This document shows, one piece after another, positions 1 to 6,599 of a stretch of DNA of 33,371 bases. The DNA lies in the IMG/VR virus record IMGVR_UViG_3300035703_000287, positions 1-33,371 of that record, one strand, 5' to 3'. The notes beneath the pieces are model-generated. The model was not told the origin of the DNA, searched no databases, and saw nothing but the letters and a program-made list of their open reading frames with translations. The translations under genes were made by a program, and so were the position numbers. Origin of the DNA: a virus. Within the stretch, counting starts at the first letter, position 1, and every line of letters begins with the position of its first letter.

Positions 1-117
1 CTAGAGCCGGGTCACGTCACCGGCCACGGCTTGCGACCGGCGCAGGAATTGAAGGCGCTCGGCAACGGGGTCTGTCCTCAGCAAGCACTCTTGGCGCTTC
101 ATATGCTGCTTGATTAA
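1..117 (+). CDS. C-terminal end of cytosine-5 DNA methyltransferase (duplicate of window end)
   Basis: This fragment is open from base 1 to the stop at 117 and encodes the last 38 residues of the methyltransferase whose body lies at 32326-33361. It contains the motif X signature KALGNGVCPQQA. It is present twice only because of the terminal repeat. On the circular map there is one gene, and the replication gene at 186 follows it. Confidence 0.85.
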   Translation, partial: LEPGHVTGHGLRPAQELKALGNGVCPQQALLALHMLLD

Positions 118-127
118 AGAGCCGTGG
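1..127. repeat. Terminal direct repeat, left copy
   Basis: These 127 bases are identical to the last 127 bases of the window. The repeat lies inside the 3' end of the cytosine methyltransferase gene plus the first bases of the terminator stem. The length equals a common assembler k-mer size (127), so I infer a circular assembly overlap rather than a biological terminal repeat. Either way the map is circular or circularly permuted. Confidence 0.95.
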
Positions 128-160
128 CCCCCGCGAATCCGAAGACTCAGCGGGGGCCAC
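124..160 (+). terminator. Hairpin terminator after the methyltransferase
   Basis: GTGGCCCCCGC (124-134) and GCGGGGGCCAC (150-160) form a perfect 11-bp GC-rich stem with a 15-nt loop, starting 7 nt after the stop codon at 117. There is almost no T tract after it, as is usual for actinobacterial terminators. It separates the late end of one plus-strand operon from the replication operon. Confidence 0.75.
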
Positions 161-185
161 ATTGCAACCGGGGAGGATCGCAAGC

Positions 186-1202
186 ATGACGATATCTGTT
201 ATAGGATCGCAACACAAGAGAAAAGCGATCCCGCCAGCGCGGACCCACACGAACGCGCTAACGGGATCTAACGACTCGAAGGGTCGCTACATGAATTATA
301 ACGATCAGCAAGACGAAGAAGTAATTAGGTTTGAGATGATCCCTCATTGGATCTTCAAGCATCCCGGTATTACCTTGCCCGCCCTTCGGGTCTATCTGTC
401 ATTGAAAGAGCGCAGCAATGACCAGGAAGAATCCTGGCCGAGCCGTAGCACCATCGCTAAAGACTGCTCAATGAATATCAAGACTGTTGATCGTGCGATA
501 GATGTTCTGATAGAGATCAATGCCTTGCAGATTGAGCCTCGCATGACGGCTAAAGGCGATAGAACATCAAACCTTTATAGGCTGATTTGGGTTCCAAAGA
601 GTACCCCCAATGTTGACCGTACCCCCAACATTGACCGTACCCCCAATGTTGACCGTACCGTCACAAGTGTCCCTACCGTGGTCCCTTTAAGGGACAGGGG
701 TAGCGTCACAAATGTCCAGAGGGTGGCCCCTCAAATGGTAGAGGAACTTATACACAATGAACTTACACACATTGAACCTAGACAAATTGAACCTATACAA
801 AGAACGCGCATCGACAAATCAAAAACTGATGATCCATTCTTCACTGAGTTCTGGTCTGTCTATCCAAGGAGAGCAGGAAAGATCAAAGCGAGAGACGCAT
901 TTAGCAAAGTGCTAAAGACGACAGATGCGCAAACCGTCATCGATGGCGCAAAGCGTTACGCCGATGATCCGAATAGACAAGACGAATTCACGGCACATCC
1001 AACGACCTGGCTGAGGGAGGGACGTTGGGAAGATGACCCGCTACCTAGTCGCGGGACATCCGATCGCACTAAGGGCGAGATTCAAGATGACTACTTCCTG
1101 AAATTGATGCAGGAAGCTCGGCAATACGACGAGAGAGGAATGCATGATGACTTTTCAGGAGATCACGACTCTGCTCCATTTAATCAACTCACTGGACGCT
1201 AG
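186..1202 (+). CDS. Replication initiator / replisome organiser with helix-turn-helix
   Basis: The protein has 338 residues. Residues about 83-114 form a winged helix-turn-helix of the type in phage replication proteins (SWPSRSTIAKDCSMNIKTVDR). The middle is low complexity, with three TPNVDR-like repeats and HIEPRQIEPI repeats. The C-terminus (about 222-284) has the FWSVYPRRAGK and HPTTWLREGRWEDD signature often seen at the end of phage replisome organisers. I infer that it binds the origin, which probably lies in its own middle section (601-794), and recruits the helicase. ATG 186 has a strong Shine-Dalgarno (GGGGAGG, 170-176). ATG 291 (MNYNDQQ) is a shorter alternative with a weaker site. 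The gene overlaps the next by 59 nt. Confidence 0.75.
   Translation: MTISVIGSQHKRKAIPPARTHTNALTGSNDSKGRYMNYNDQQDEEVIRFEMIPHWIFKHPGITLPALRVYLSLKERSNDQEESWPSRSTIAKDCSMNIKTVDRAIDVLIEINALQIEPRMTAKGDRTSNLYRLIWVPKSTPNVDRTPNIDRTPNVDRTVTSVPTVVPLRDRGSVTNVQRVAPQMVEELIHNELTHIEPRQIEPIQRTRIDKSKTDDPFFTEFWSVYPRRAGKIKARDAFSKVLKTTDAQTVIDGAKRYADDPNRQDEFTAHPTTWLREGRWEDDPLPSRGTSDRTKGEIQDDYFLKLMQEARQYDERGMHDDFSGDHDSAPFNQLTGR
601..654 (+). repeat. Three 18-bp tandem iterons
   Basis: GTACCCCCAATGTTGACC occurs at 601-618 and 637-654, and GTACCCCCAACATTGACC at 619-636. The middle copy differs only by inverting TGT to ACA. The copies lie inside the replication gene and are in frame (TPNVDR repeats). Iterons inside an initiator gene are the classic layout of a phage origin, as in lambda O. 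Confidence 0.8.
660..794 (+). other. Rest of the candidate replication origin: second repeat set and palindrome
   Basis: GTCACAAGTGTCC (660-672) and GTCACAAATGTCC (705-717) flank the near-perfect palindrome GTCCCTTTAAGGGAC (681-695). They are followed by three copies of an ACACATTGAACCT-like 13-mer at 752, 767 and 782, exactly 15 bp apart. This last section is clearly AT-richer than its surroundings. Together with the 601-654 iterons the layout is iterons, palindrome, then an AT-rich repeated tract, which fits an origin with an unwinding element. Function is inferred. Confidence 0.55.
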
Positions 1203-1791
1203 GGTGCAAATCACGAAGGTTCGTATCGCAGCATGGGCCGAATTGCTCGGCGAGAAGGCTCAGGGACTCGCATTCGATGACGCTCGCAAGATCGTCATAG
1301 ATCACTACTCGGCAGGCGCTGAGATGCTCACGCCAGATATCTTCGTGGCGGCTCATAAGCGGATTCGTTCCATGCGCCAGAGCATCACGGCATCGAAGAC
1401 AGCGAAGGAACCGGATAAGCGAGTTCCTATGCCAGAGTGGTTCAAGGCAGCCGTTTACGACATGCAGCGCCCGCAGGTCGGCAAGGATGGCGAACCGATG
1501 AGCATCGGCGAGATCTTCAACGGCGCGGCAATGTTCGCAGGATCGAACACCGTCGCAGATCCACTAGATGCGCACTGCTACCGCGAAGGCTGCTCATGCG
1601 AACACACACGCTGCTATCGAGGATGGGTAGACAGCGACAGCGATGCGTCACCGTGCCGGATGTGTCGGCCAGGCTTGGCGCTAGTGCTTGACGAGATCGC
1701 GCCTCTCGGCTCGCGGCAGCCGCACGATCAGAAAGTGCTGGAGTCGATTGAGCATCGGCGGGAACTTCTCGGATGGAGCGGCATTAAATGA
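1144..1791 (+). CDS. Conserved phage protein with C-terminal zinc motif, possible helicase-loader partner
   Basis: The protein has 215 residues. The N-terminal 70 residues are helical (FDDARKIVIDHYSAGAEMLTPDIF), resembling helicase-loader N-domains. The C-terminus holds cysteines in the pattern CYREGCSC, then HTRCYRGW and PCRMCRP, which probably bind zinc. It directly follows and overlaps the replication initiator and has a GAGAGGA ribosome site. I infer a replication-accessory role from position; the fold is not certain. Confidence 0.55.
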   Translation: MMTFQEITTLLHLINSLDARVQITKVRIAAWAELLGEKAQGLAFDDARKIVIDHYSAGAEMLTPDIFVAAHKRIRSMRQSITASKTAKEPDKRVPMPEWFKAAVYDMQRPQVGKDGEPMSIGEIFNGAAMFAGSNTVADPLDAHCYREGCSCEHTRCYRGWVDSDSDASPCRMCRPGLALVLDEIAPLGSRQPHDQKVLESIEHRRELLGWSGIK

Positions 1792-2000
1792 ATTACGACG
1801 ATTGGAAACTCTCCGGCCCTCCTGAGGCTGATGAGGAATGGATTAATGCCGAATGCAACAATGAGGACGACGACGGCAACATCTGCTCATTCGATGGCCG
1901 GGTATCCGTTGAGATCTACGGGGACCGACTGACGTGGGATTGCCCTAAGTGCGATTGCAAGCATGAGGAATCAGCACGGGAGAGGTTCTCTGATGGCTAA
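1788..2000 (+). CDS. Small acidic zinc-ribbon-like protein
   Basis: This 70-residue acidic protein starts with an ATGA overlap to the upstream stop. It has cysteines at about 23 and 33 and a CPKCDC motif near residue 52, which may bind zinc. I do not recognise a family. It is part of the translationally coupled early operon. Confidence 0.6.
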   Translation: MNYDDWKLSGPPEADEEWINAECNNEDDDGNICSFDGRVSVEIYGDRLTWDCPKCDCKHEESARERFSDG

Positions 2001-2175
2001 TGCCTGGCATTGCGACGAACGGGGCTGCGATACATGGAGCCGGTCACCGTACACGGTTGGATTCTTGAAGATCGCTCCCGCTCGAGGTATGGAATTGCAT
2101 TTCTGTTGTTGGGATTGCGTGCTGAAGTACGCAGCGACGAAGACACCGTTGGAGGTAATGTCTAATGATCATTAG
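1993..2175 (+). CDS. Small cysteine-rich protein
   Basis: The 60-residue product begins MANAWHCDERGC. I chose ATG 1993 because GGGAGAGG sits 7 nt upstream; ATG 1963 has no such site. It has a C-x4-C pair near the N-terminus and a CCWDC motif in the C-terminal half, suggesting a metal-bound fold. It overlaps the previous gene by 8 nt. Function is unknown. Confidence 0.6.
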   Translation: MANAWHCDERGCDTWSRSPYTVGFLKIAPARGMELHFCCWDCVLKYAATKTPLEVMSNDH

Positions 2176-2524
2176 TGAGGAATTGACGGATTCAAAACAT
2201 CATGACTTGTGCTTCCTTTCGGAGGCTTGCGAGGAGATAGAGGAACCGCAGCACGGTTATTGCAATGGGCAGACAGACTTTTGCATTCATTGCTGCCGTG
2301 AATGCATCTGCGAGCGCCTACGGCAGGCAGGGAACATGGCAACGTTCGCGGCTAGGCATTTGACTGATGTTGATTCGTCCAACGAAGGCAGGCGGGAAGC
2401 CATCGCTGCTGCCGTGCAGCGGGTAGATGAGGCGATTGAGTACATCAGCACCATTGGCGTCACGCTGTCGTCCGTTGTCCCGAAGGCGCAGGCCATCGCC
2501 GCGATCAAGGGAGATCAGCCATGA
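2165..2524 (+). CDS. Mosaic-array protein 1 (Cys-rich N-part, AAAVQRV and AIKGDQP modules)
   Basis: This 119-residue protein is the first of seven overlapping genes that share modules. It has a cysteine/histidine-rich first half (CIHCCRECICERL) and then the shared segment AIAAAVQRVDEA and the shared C-terminal tail AIAAIKGDQP. The DNA coding the tail also provides the ribosome site (AAGGGAGA) of the next gene. No known function is recognised. Confidence 0.65.
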   Translation: MIISEELTDSKHHDLCFLSEACEEIEEPQHGYCNGQTDFCIHCCRECICERLRQAGNMATFAARHLTDVDSSNEGRREAIAAAVQRVDEAIEYISTIGVTLSSVVPKAQAIAAIKGDQP

Positions 2525-2766
2525 CTGACATCCAGCGGTGGGTCGTCTACGGCGACACCGACAACATGTATCCCGATCCCGAGGGTCAGGTGGTCCGCGT
2601 CGAGGATCACCTCGCTGCCTACGAGGACGTGAAGAAGCGCGCCTACTTGCACGGCCTTGAAGTGGGCCAGCGGGACGCGCTCGCACGGCTAGAGGCGTAC
2701 CTAGCAGGATGCAACTGCCCACACGTTGGCGGCGCTCTGGCAGCCATTAGGGGAGATCAGCCATGA
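2521..2766 (+). CDS. Mosaic-array protein 2 (MTDIQRW type)
   Basis: The 81-residue protein starts MTDIQRW, like the protein at 3041. It has the GLEVGQRDALARLEAY helix that matches GQRDAIAAAVQRVE in other members, a CNCPH motif, and the ALAAIRGDQP tail. Start and stop overlap neighbours by ATGA. It looks like a short helical protein; function is unknown. Confidence 0.65.
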   Translation: MTDIQRWVVYGDTDNMYPDPEGQVVRVEDHLAAYEDVKKRAYLHGLEVGQRDALARLEAYLAGCNCPHVGGALAAIRGDQP

Positions 2767-3044
2767 CCCATGACCCGCTATGCGAATGGTCAACACCATG
2801 CATACACGGCGAGAACCAGAAGCATTCCAGAGACACAGAGAACCCTTCAGTGCCCGACGCTACTTATTGTTGGGTGTGTGGCGCTGATTGCGAATGCGCT
2901 CTGATCGACCGGGTGATTGCTGCCGCCGTGCAGCGGGTGGAGGAACTGACAATTCCACATCACTTTCGTATGTCAGTGACCTCCTCCGTTTGGAATAAAG
3001 TAATCGGAGAATGCATCGTCGCGATCAATGGAGATCAGCCATGA
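2763..3044 (+). CDS. Mosaic-array protein 3 (MTHDPLC type)
   Basis: The 93-residue protein begins MTHDPLCEW and carries a CWVCGADCEC cluster, the shared AAAVQRVEEL segment and the AINGDQP tail. The MTHDPLC start is shared with the protein at 3517. The cysteine spacing (C-x2-C, C-x1-C) suggests metal binding. Function is unknown. Confidence 0.65.
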   Translation: MTHDPLCEWSTPCIHGENQKHSRDTENPSVPDATYCWVCGADCECALIDRVIAAAVQRVEELTIPHHFRMSVTSSVWNKVIGECIVAINGDQP

Positions 3045-3520
3045 CAGACATTCAGCGGTGGGACATGAATCATGTCCAAGGCGAGGTCTACATCGCCAAG
3101 AATCCCGAGGGCAGTTGGGTCACGTTTGCTGACGCTGAGGCCGCTATTGACGAGGCACGTTCGCAAGAAGCAAAGGTCCATGCGGCAACTGAGCGATGGT
3201 CACCACTTAGTTACTTGCAGGGCCAGCGGGACGTATTTGCTTATCACCCCGAATGGACCGTGACGGACATGTGCAAGCCCGACTGCTTGCCGTGTCAACG
3301 CCTGACCGAACTCATCACCGAGCGCGAGAAGGGCTATGAAGAGGGCCAGCGGGACGCCATTGCTGCCGCCGTGCAGCGGGTGGAGGCGATGACACCAGCC
3401 ATTTACACGCCAATCGGTCACCCACACGAAGGATGCCCAGACCCAAGCAGGCACATGACTTGGGAGCCGGCGTTCACCATCCCTGACATCCTCGCCGCGA
3501 TCAAGGGAGATCAGCCATGA
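3041..3520 (+). CDS. Mosaic-array protein 4 (MTDIQRW type, longest member)
   Basis: The 159-residue protein starts at ATG 3041, which overlaps the previous stop and carries the array's ribosome site. It combines MTDIQRW, a YLQGQRDVF helix, CKPDCLPCQRL cysteines, then EEGQRDAIAAAVQRVE and the LAAIKGDQP tail. It therefore looks like two shorter members joined. Function is unknown. Confidence 0.65.
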   Translation: MTDIQRWDMNHVQGEVYIAKNPEGSWVTFADAEAAIDEARSQEAKVHAATERWSPLSYLQGQRDVFAYHPEWTVTDMCKPDCLPCQRLTELITEREKGYEEGQRDAIAAAVQRVEAMTPAIYTPIGHPHEGCPDPSRHMTWEPAFTIPDILAAIKGDQP

Positions 3521-3819
3521 CCCACGACCCACTATGCCCGTGGTATCCCAACACGACTGAAGAGGTTTCATGCAGGATCTGCGATGTCATCGCCCGTGCC
3601 CGCGAGGACGAAAGCAAGTGGTACGTCGCCGCTGCGAAAGCGAATTGGGATGCCGCGTACGCCTTCGGCTTGAATGAGGCACGGCAAGCGATGCACTACG
3701 AAGAAAGGAGCATGATGAGGCTTAGGAAGGAACATTTCACCCTAGGTCTATGGACCGGCTGGGCGATTGGCACGTCGTTGATGGTCATTTCGCTAATTGT
3801 TTTGGCGGTGACTCGATGA
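3517..3819 (+). CDS. Mosaic-array protein 5 with C-terminal membrane segment
   Basis: The 100-residue protein has the MTHDPLCPW start and a CRICDVIARA motif of the array. It then departs from the pattern. Instead of the GDQP tail it ends in one hydrophobic segment, about residues 76-97 (LGLWTGWAIGTSLMVISLIV). I infer a membrane-anchored variant made by replacing the C-terminal module. Confidence 0.6.
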   Translation: MTHDPLCPWYPNTTEEVSCRICDVIARAREDESKWYVAAAKANWDAAYAFGLNEARQAMHYEERSMMRLRKEHFTLGLWTGWAIGTSLMVISLIVLAVTR

Positions 3820-4103
3820 CTGAGCATCTACCAGAGTGCAATTACGAGAAAAACCCCGAGCGTAATGCTTGCATCTGCCAACGGCTCCGTGCCTGCGAGG
3901 AGCGAATGCTTACCACCTACCTCGCTCGTGACAACTTCGAGTCTGGCCTGAACGCTGCGAGGGAAGCGGTAGGTAATATCGCTGAGCGGTGGGATCACTG
4001 GGAAGGTGAGCGCCGAATTTCCATGGAAATAGATGGGCAATTCATAGATCGTGACGATGCCCTCGCTGTTATTGACGCACTACGGAAGGACAGCCATGAC
4101 TGA
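3816..4103 (+). CDS. Mosaic-array protein 6 (MTEHLPEC type)
   Basis: The 95-residue protein begins MTEHLPEC, identical to the next gene over 22-23 nt of DNA. It has CICQRLRACEER, a GLNAAREAVGNIAERW helix and a DALAVIDAL tail that is a diverged form of the array C-terminus. ATG 3816 overlaps the upstream stop. Function is unknown. Confidence 0.65.
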   Translation: MTEHLPECNYEKNPERNACICQRLRACEERMLTTYLARDNFESGLNAAREAVGNIAERWDHWEGERRISMEIDGQFIDRDDALAVIDALRKDSHD

Positions 4104-4299
4104 GCATCTACCAGAATGCCCATGCGTGCATCATCCGAGCGAGGATCTCTGGTGCATCTGCTGGCGGCTGCGTGAATGCTCGACGCGCACCACCGCTGCT
4201 GCCGTGCAGCGGGTGGAGGCGCTGTTCCTTGGAAACCTCCATAGCAACGGATTCGTAAACGCGATCATCGCCGCTATCAAGGGAGACAGCGATGATTGA
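4096..4299 (+). CDS. Mosaic-array protein 7 (MTEHLPEC type)
   Basis: The 67-residue protein has MTEHLPECPC, then CICWRLREC, the TAAAVQRVEAL segment and an IIAAIKGDSDD tail. It is a minimal member holding the start, cysteine, helix and tail modules with little else. It overlaps both neighbours. Function is unknown. Confidence 0.65.
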   Translation: MTEHLPECPCVHHPSEDLWCICWRLRECSTRTTAAAVQRVEALFLGNLHSNGFVNAIIAAIKGDSDD

Positions 4300-4576
4300 G
4301 CGTAGGTGTGAAGCCTGCGAGGCAATCATGCACCTAGACGATGAATGCTACGAATGCTTGCTCGCTCAAGCCAGTGTGAGTAGAAGCGGGACCTCCGTCA
4401 GAACCAAATGTAAACACGGACATCCGTGGACGGAAGCAAACACATGTTTAAGACTTCACCGAGGAAGACAAATCCGAGAATGCCGAACATGCCATAGTGA
4501 GCGATCTCGTAAGTATTACCGGGCCAAAGGTCACTTAATCAAGAAAGAGAAATATGCCAAATCCAAGCAAGGATAA
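4292..4576 (+). CDS. Small zinc-finger / HNH-like protein
   Basis: The 94-residue protein has two cysteine pairs in the N-terminal third (CEAC, CYEC) and a CKHGHPWT segment followed by ECRTCHSERSRKYYR. The KCKHGHPW and CRTCxxE pattern is typical of small phage HNH-like proteins, but I see no complete HNH triad, so nuclease activity is uncertain. It overlaps the array and the resolvase gene. Confidence 0.55.
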   Translation: MIERRCEACEAIMHLDDECYECLLAQASVSRSGTSVRTKCKHGHPWTEANTCLRLHRGRQIRECRTCHSERSRKYYRAKGHLIKKEKYAKSKQG

Positions 4577-4904
4577 AGGAGATGCATATGAGCGAACCAT
4601 CGTTGACTATCTCCGAGGATGCGGCTTCCGAGCTGACCGCACTCGCGCTGGCTGGACTGATGACCGGGGAGACATTCACGGAATTAGCAGGCGTGATACT
4701 CCGTTCACTTTCGAATGCAAAAACCATCGACGCGACAACCTGCCAGGATGGATCGACGAACTGTGTCGAGAGATTACAAACGCTGAAGGACTTCTTGGGG
4801 CAGTGATCCATAAAAAGCACGGCGTGACTGATGCCGGCGGACAATACGCAACCATGCCGCTTTGGATGCTCACTCATCTCCTGAAGCAAGCGGGTTACGA
4901 ATGA
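4554..4904 (+). CDS. Holliday junction resolvase-like nuclease
   Basis: This 116-residue PD-(D/E)XK nuclease has the layout of actinophage Hjc/RecB-like resolvases. NPSKDKGDAYE carries the first-helix glutamate (E13), RGDIHG supplies D40, and FECKNH gives the E54-x-K56 pair. The C-terminal half (WIDELCREITNAEG, then an AVIHKKHG strand) matches the family. It probably cleaves branched DNA during replication or packaging. It starts 23 bp inside the upstream gene, and its coding pattern is clear despite a weak ribosome site. Confidence 0.75.
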   Translation: MPNPSKDKGDAYERTIVDYLRGCGFRADRTRAGWTDDRGDIHGISRRDTPFTFECKNHRRDNLPGWIDELCREITNAEGLLGAVIHKKHGVTDAGGQYATMPLWMLTHLLKQAGYE

Positions 4905-5242
4905 AGTTCAGCCGGACAGTGAAAGCAATCATTGATGAACGCTCGCAAGGAGACTGCGAGATCTGCAGACTCTCGGCACCTGACGGTCAGTACCACCATC
5001 GCAGGCCGCGAGGAATGGGCGGAACCAAACGCAGCGAGACAGGATCTCCCGTCAATGCGCTCTACCTCTGTCACGAATGCCACGCATGGATAGAGAGCCT
5101 CAGGTCGCACGCGCTACGCAATGGATGGCTGGTCAGTCAGCGTGAAGATCCCGCGCATACCCCCGTCAACTATCGAGGGAGGTTCTCGACGTTAACGAAT
5201 GACGGTAGAGTAATTCCTGTAATGCCGGAGCCATCCTCATAA
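4901..5242 (+). CDS. HNH endonuclease
   Basis: The 113-residue protein starts at ATG 4901, overlapping the resolvase stop. It has CEIC, then YHHRRPRGMGG (the first His pair), VNALYLCHECHAWIES (Asn and final His with the second Cys pair), which is the complete HNH/beta-beta-alpha-metal motif. It probably acts in recombination or genome processing with the resolvase. A long inverted repeat spans its stop codon. Confidence 0.8.
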   Translation: MKFSRTVKAIIDERSQGDCEICRLSAPDGQYHHRRPRGMGGTKRSETGSPVNALYLCHECHAWIESLRSHALRNGWLVSQREDPAHTPVNYRGRFSTLTNDGRVIPVMPEPSS

Positions 5243-5283
5243 GCGGGGCAGCGGTTGGGAAGCCAAAAGGCTCCGGCATTACA
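5218..5283 (+). other. Long inverted repeat across the HNH stop, upstream of SSB
   Basis: TGTAATGCCGGAGCC (5218-5232) and GGCTCCGGCATTACA (5269-5283) are perfect 15-bp complements separated by 36 nt. The left arm codes the last residues of the HNH protein, and the right arm ends 32 nt before the SSB start. No T tract follows. It could act as a terminator or attenuator, or as a protein-binding site controlling SSB. Confidence 0.6.
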
Positions 5284-5314
5284 TAACTATCAACACAACA
5301 AAAATGGAGACTCA

Positions 5315-5683
5315 ATGGCTGGGGAACCGCAAATCACAATCGTCGGACACGTCGGAAAAGATCCCGACCTGAAGATAACGAAGACAGGCGCGAGCGTGGC
5401 ATCCTTCTCAGTGGCCGTCACCCCTCGCAAGAAAGAAGGCGACGGATGGACCGATGGCGAGACAACATGGTTCAGGATCTCGGCCTGGCATCGAGACGGA
5501 GAGGCAGCAGTAGAAACCCTGAGGAAGGGTGATCGAGTCATCGTTCAGGGCAGATTCTTCACAAGCACATATGACAAAGACGGGACAACCATGACCGTTA
5601 ATGAAATCACGTCGGAAATAATCGGCGTGATCCCGAAGCCAGCGAAGCCGGCAGCCAAGCAGGAAGTGACCGCACCGTGGTAA
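5315..5683 (+). CDS. ssb: Single-stranded DNA-binding protein
   Basis: The 122-residue protein has an N-terminal OB fold: ITIVGHVGKDPDLK, then ASFSVAVTPR, TTWFRISAWHRDGEAAVETLRKGDRVIVQGRF split over strands. The tail is short (KPAAKQEVTAPW) and lacks the acidic DDDIPF-like tip of bacterial SSB. It coats single-stranded DNA during replication and annealing. GGAG precedes ATG 5315. The following gene starts at an overlapping GTG. Confidence 0.9.
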   Translation: MAGEPQITIVGHVGKDPDLKITKTGASVASFSVAVTPRKKEGDGWTDGETTWFRISAWHRDGEAAVETLRKGDRVIVQGRFFTSTYDKDGTTMTVNEITSEIIGVIPKPAKPAAKQEVTAPW

Positions 5684-6036
5684 ACCCATTCGAGATCCCG
5701 GAGATAGTAAACCCATTCGATGAACCAACGGGTGAAACATCCAACATCTACACGGATGCGCCAAGCAAACTCCACGCGGAACCATCACACGACACAGAAC
5801 AGTCATCAGAGCCTCTAGCAGAGCCTGAGACAGAAGAACACAGCGAACCGGTAGAGGAACTAGCAATCAACTACATCACTGCGCAAGAATCCGCAGACCT
5901 CCTCGGCATGAACATTAATCATCTACGGCAGCTCACCTTCCAAAAGAAACTGACAGTAGCCAAGCGAGAAGGAAGACGAAGCCTCTACTCGCTCACGGCC
6001 ATTAACGAATACAAGGAGAGTCATGCCAAGCCTTGA
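5677..6036 (+). CDS. Excisionase/MerR-type helix-turn-helix protein with acidic N-terminus
   Basis: The 119-residue protein starts at GTG 5677 inside the SSB stop region. Residues 1-63 are acidic and disordered, with two NPF motifs (VNPFEIPEIVNPFDEP). Residues about 67-119 form a helix-turn-helix of the excisionase class (YITAQESADLLGMNINHLRQL, then GRRSLYSL). The DNA target is unknown; with no integrase in the genome, a regulatory or accessory replication role is more likely than excision. Confidence 0.65.
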   Translation: MVNPFEIPEIVNPFDEPTGETSNIYTDAPSKLHAEPSHDTEQSSEPLAEPETEEHSEPVEELAINYITAQESADLLGMNINHLRQLTFQKKLTVAKREGRRSLYSLTAINEYKESHAKP

Positions 6037-6187
6037 CGACATCCGCAAGACAGCCGAGAAGATCTCAGGTAACCCAGACAACGGAACCATACGAACCTTC
6101 ATAGATGAACTGATGGACGCGCTAGCACCAGAGCAGCGAGACGCCATCCCGGTAACGGAGCAACGTGAGCAGCAGAGACTCCAGTAA
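6023..6187 (+). CDS. Small helical protein, 54 residues
   Basis: ATG 6023 is preceded by AAGGAG (6013-6018) with a 4-nt gap and overlaps the upstream gene by 14 nt. The product reads MPSLDDIRKTAEKISG at the start and is helical and charged throughout (PEQRDAIPVTEQREQQ at the end). I do not recognise it. Position just before the HNH and terminase genes and a strong ribosome site support it. Confidence 0.6.
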   Translation: MPSLDDIRKTAEKISGNPDNGTIRTFIDELMDALAPEQRDAIPVTEQREQQRLQ

Positions 6188-6458
6188 GCCAAGACGCTTC
6201 CCGATACCCTGCCTGGACTGCGGCACCCTCACAAGGAACGCTGCCTACTGCATCGCACACGAACGGCCAAAACTCTACGATCAAAACTATGCACAAGCCG
6301 CGAAGAACATCAGAGCAACAGCAACCATCTGCCACATATGCGGTAGAGGACCAGATCCCACAGACCCATGGACCGCTGACCACGTCATAGCAGGAGACAG
6401 GGCAAGCGAACTCAAGGCAGCACACCGGTCATGCAACAGTAGGAAAGGATCACGATGA
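6165..6458 (+). CDS. HNH endonuclease next to terminase
   Basis: The 97-residue protein starts at GTG 6165, behind CGGAG. It contains CLDCG, YCIAH, CHICGRGPD, then WTADHVIAGD and AHRSCNSRKG, which supply the Asp-His and Asn of an HNH fold held by two cysteine pairs. In HK97-like phages an HNH protein beside the terminase genes stimulates DNA cleavage at packaging; I infer that role here. Confidence 0.8.
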   Translation: MSSRDSSKPRRFPIPCLDCGTLTRNAAYCIAHERPKLYDQNYAQAAKNIRATATICHICGRGPDPTDPWTADHVIAGDRASELKAAHRSCNSRKGSR

Positions 6459-6598
6459 CCAAAAACCTCGCGCGCGTGCAAAAAAAAGGGGGAGCGGGGT
6501 CAAACTCGCGCACAAAACGCTACGCGCATACCCCATTAGGGGAGTGCGCCTCGCCGAAGTTCTATCGAAATTGGCCGCCTACCGTTTTGGCCGGTTGA
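6455..6598 (+). CDS. Small basic protein between HNH and terminase, possible packaging-site region
   Basis: An ORF of 47 codons starts at ATG 6455, overlapping the HNH stop, with AGGAAAGGA 5 nt upstream, and ends just before the terminase start at 6600. The product is basic (MTKNLARVQKKGGAG). The DNA is unusual, with an A8-G5 run at 6480-6492, CGCGCGCG and a CCCCATTAGGGG hairpin, as might be found at a pac/cos site. Whether the value is coding or structural is open. Confidence 0.4.
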   Translation: MTKNLARVQKKGGAGSNSRTKRYAHTPLGECASPKFYRNWPPTVLAG

Positions 6599-6599
6599 G

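Larger units (their letters stand above)
2498..3521 (+). repeat. Gene-junction repeat, four copies
   Basis: A roughly 28-bp unit occurs at 2498-2525, about 2743-2767, 3018-3045 and 3494-3521, with core GGAGATCAGCCATGAC. Each copy encodes the GDQP tail of one gene, its stop, the ribosome site and the start of the next gene. The copies after 2525 and 3045 also share about 15 bp coding DIQRW, and those after 2767 and 3521 share the bases coding HDPLC. This is a coordinate span with the copies listed, not a continuous repeat. Confidence 0.8.

Noticed and set aside
2318-2722. Long minus-strand ORF across the mosaic array
   Set aside because: It crosses two convincing overlapping plus-strand genes, is arginine/proline-rich as antisense frames are, and has no ribosome site.
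4588-4806. ORF of 72 codons starting MSEPSLTISEDAASE with a perfect AAGGAG ribosome site
   Set aside because: It lies wholly inside the Holliday junction resolvase frame, whose nuclease motifs and full length are convincing. The ribosome site may be chance or serve internal initiation, and the product matches nothing I know.
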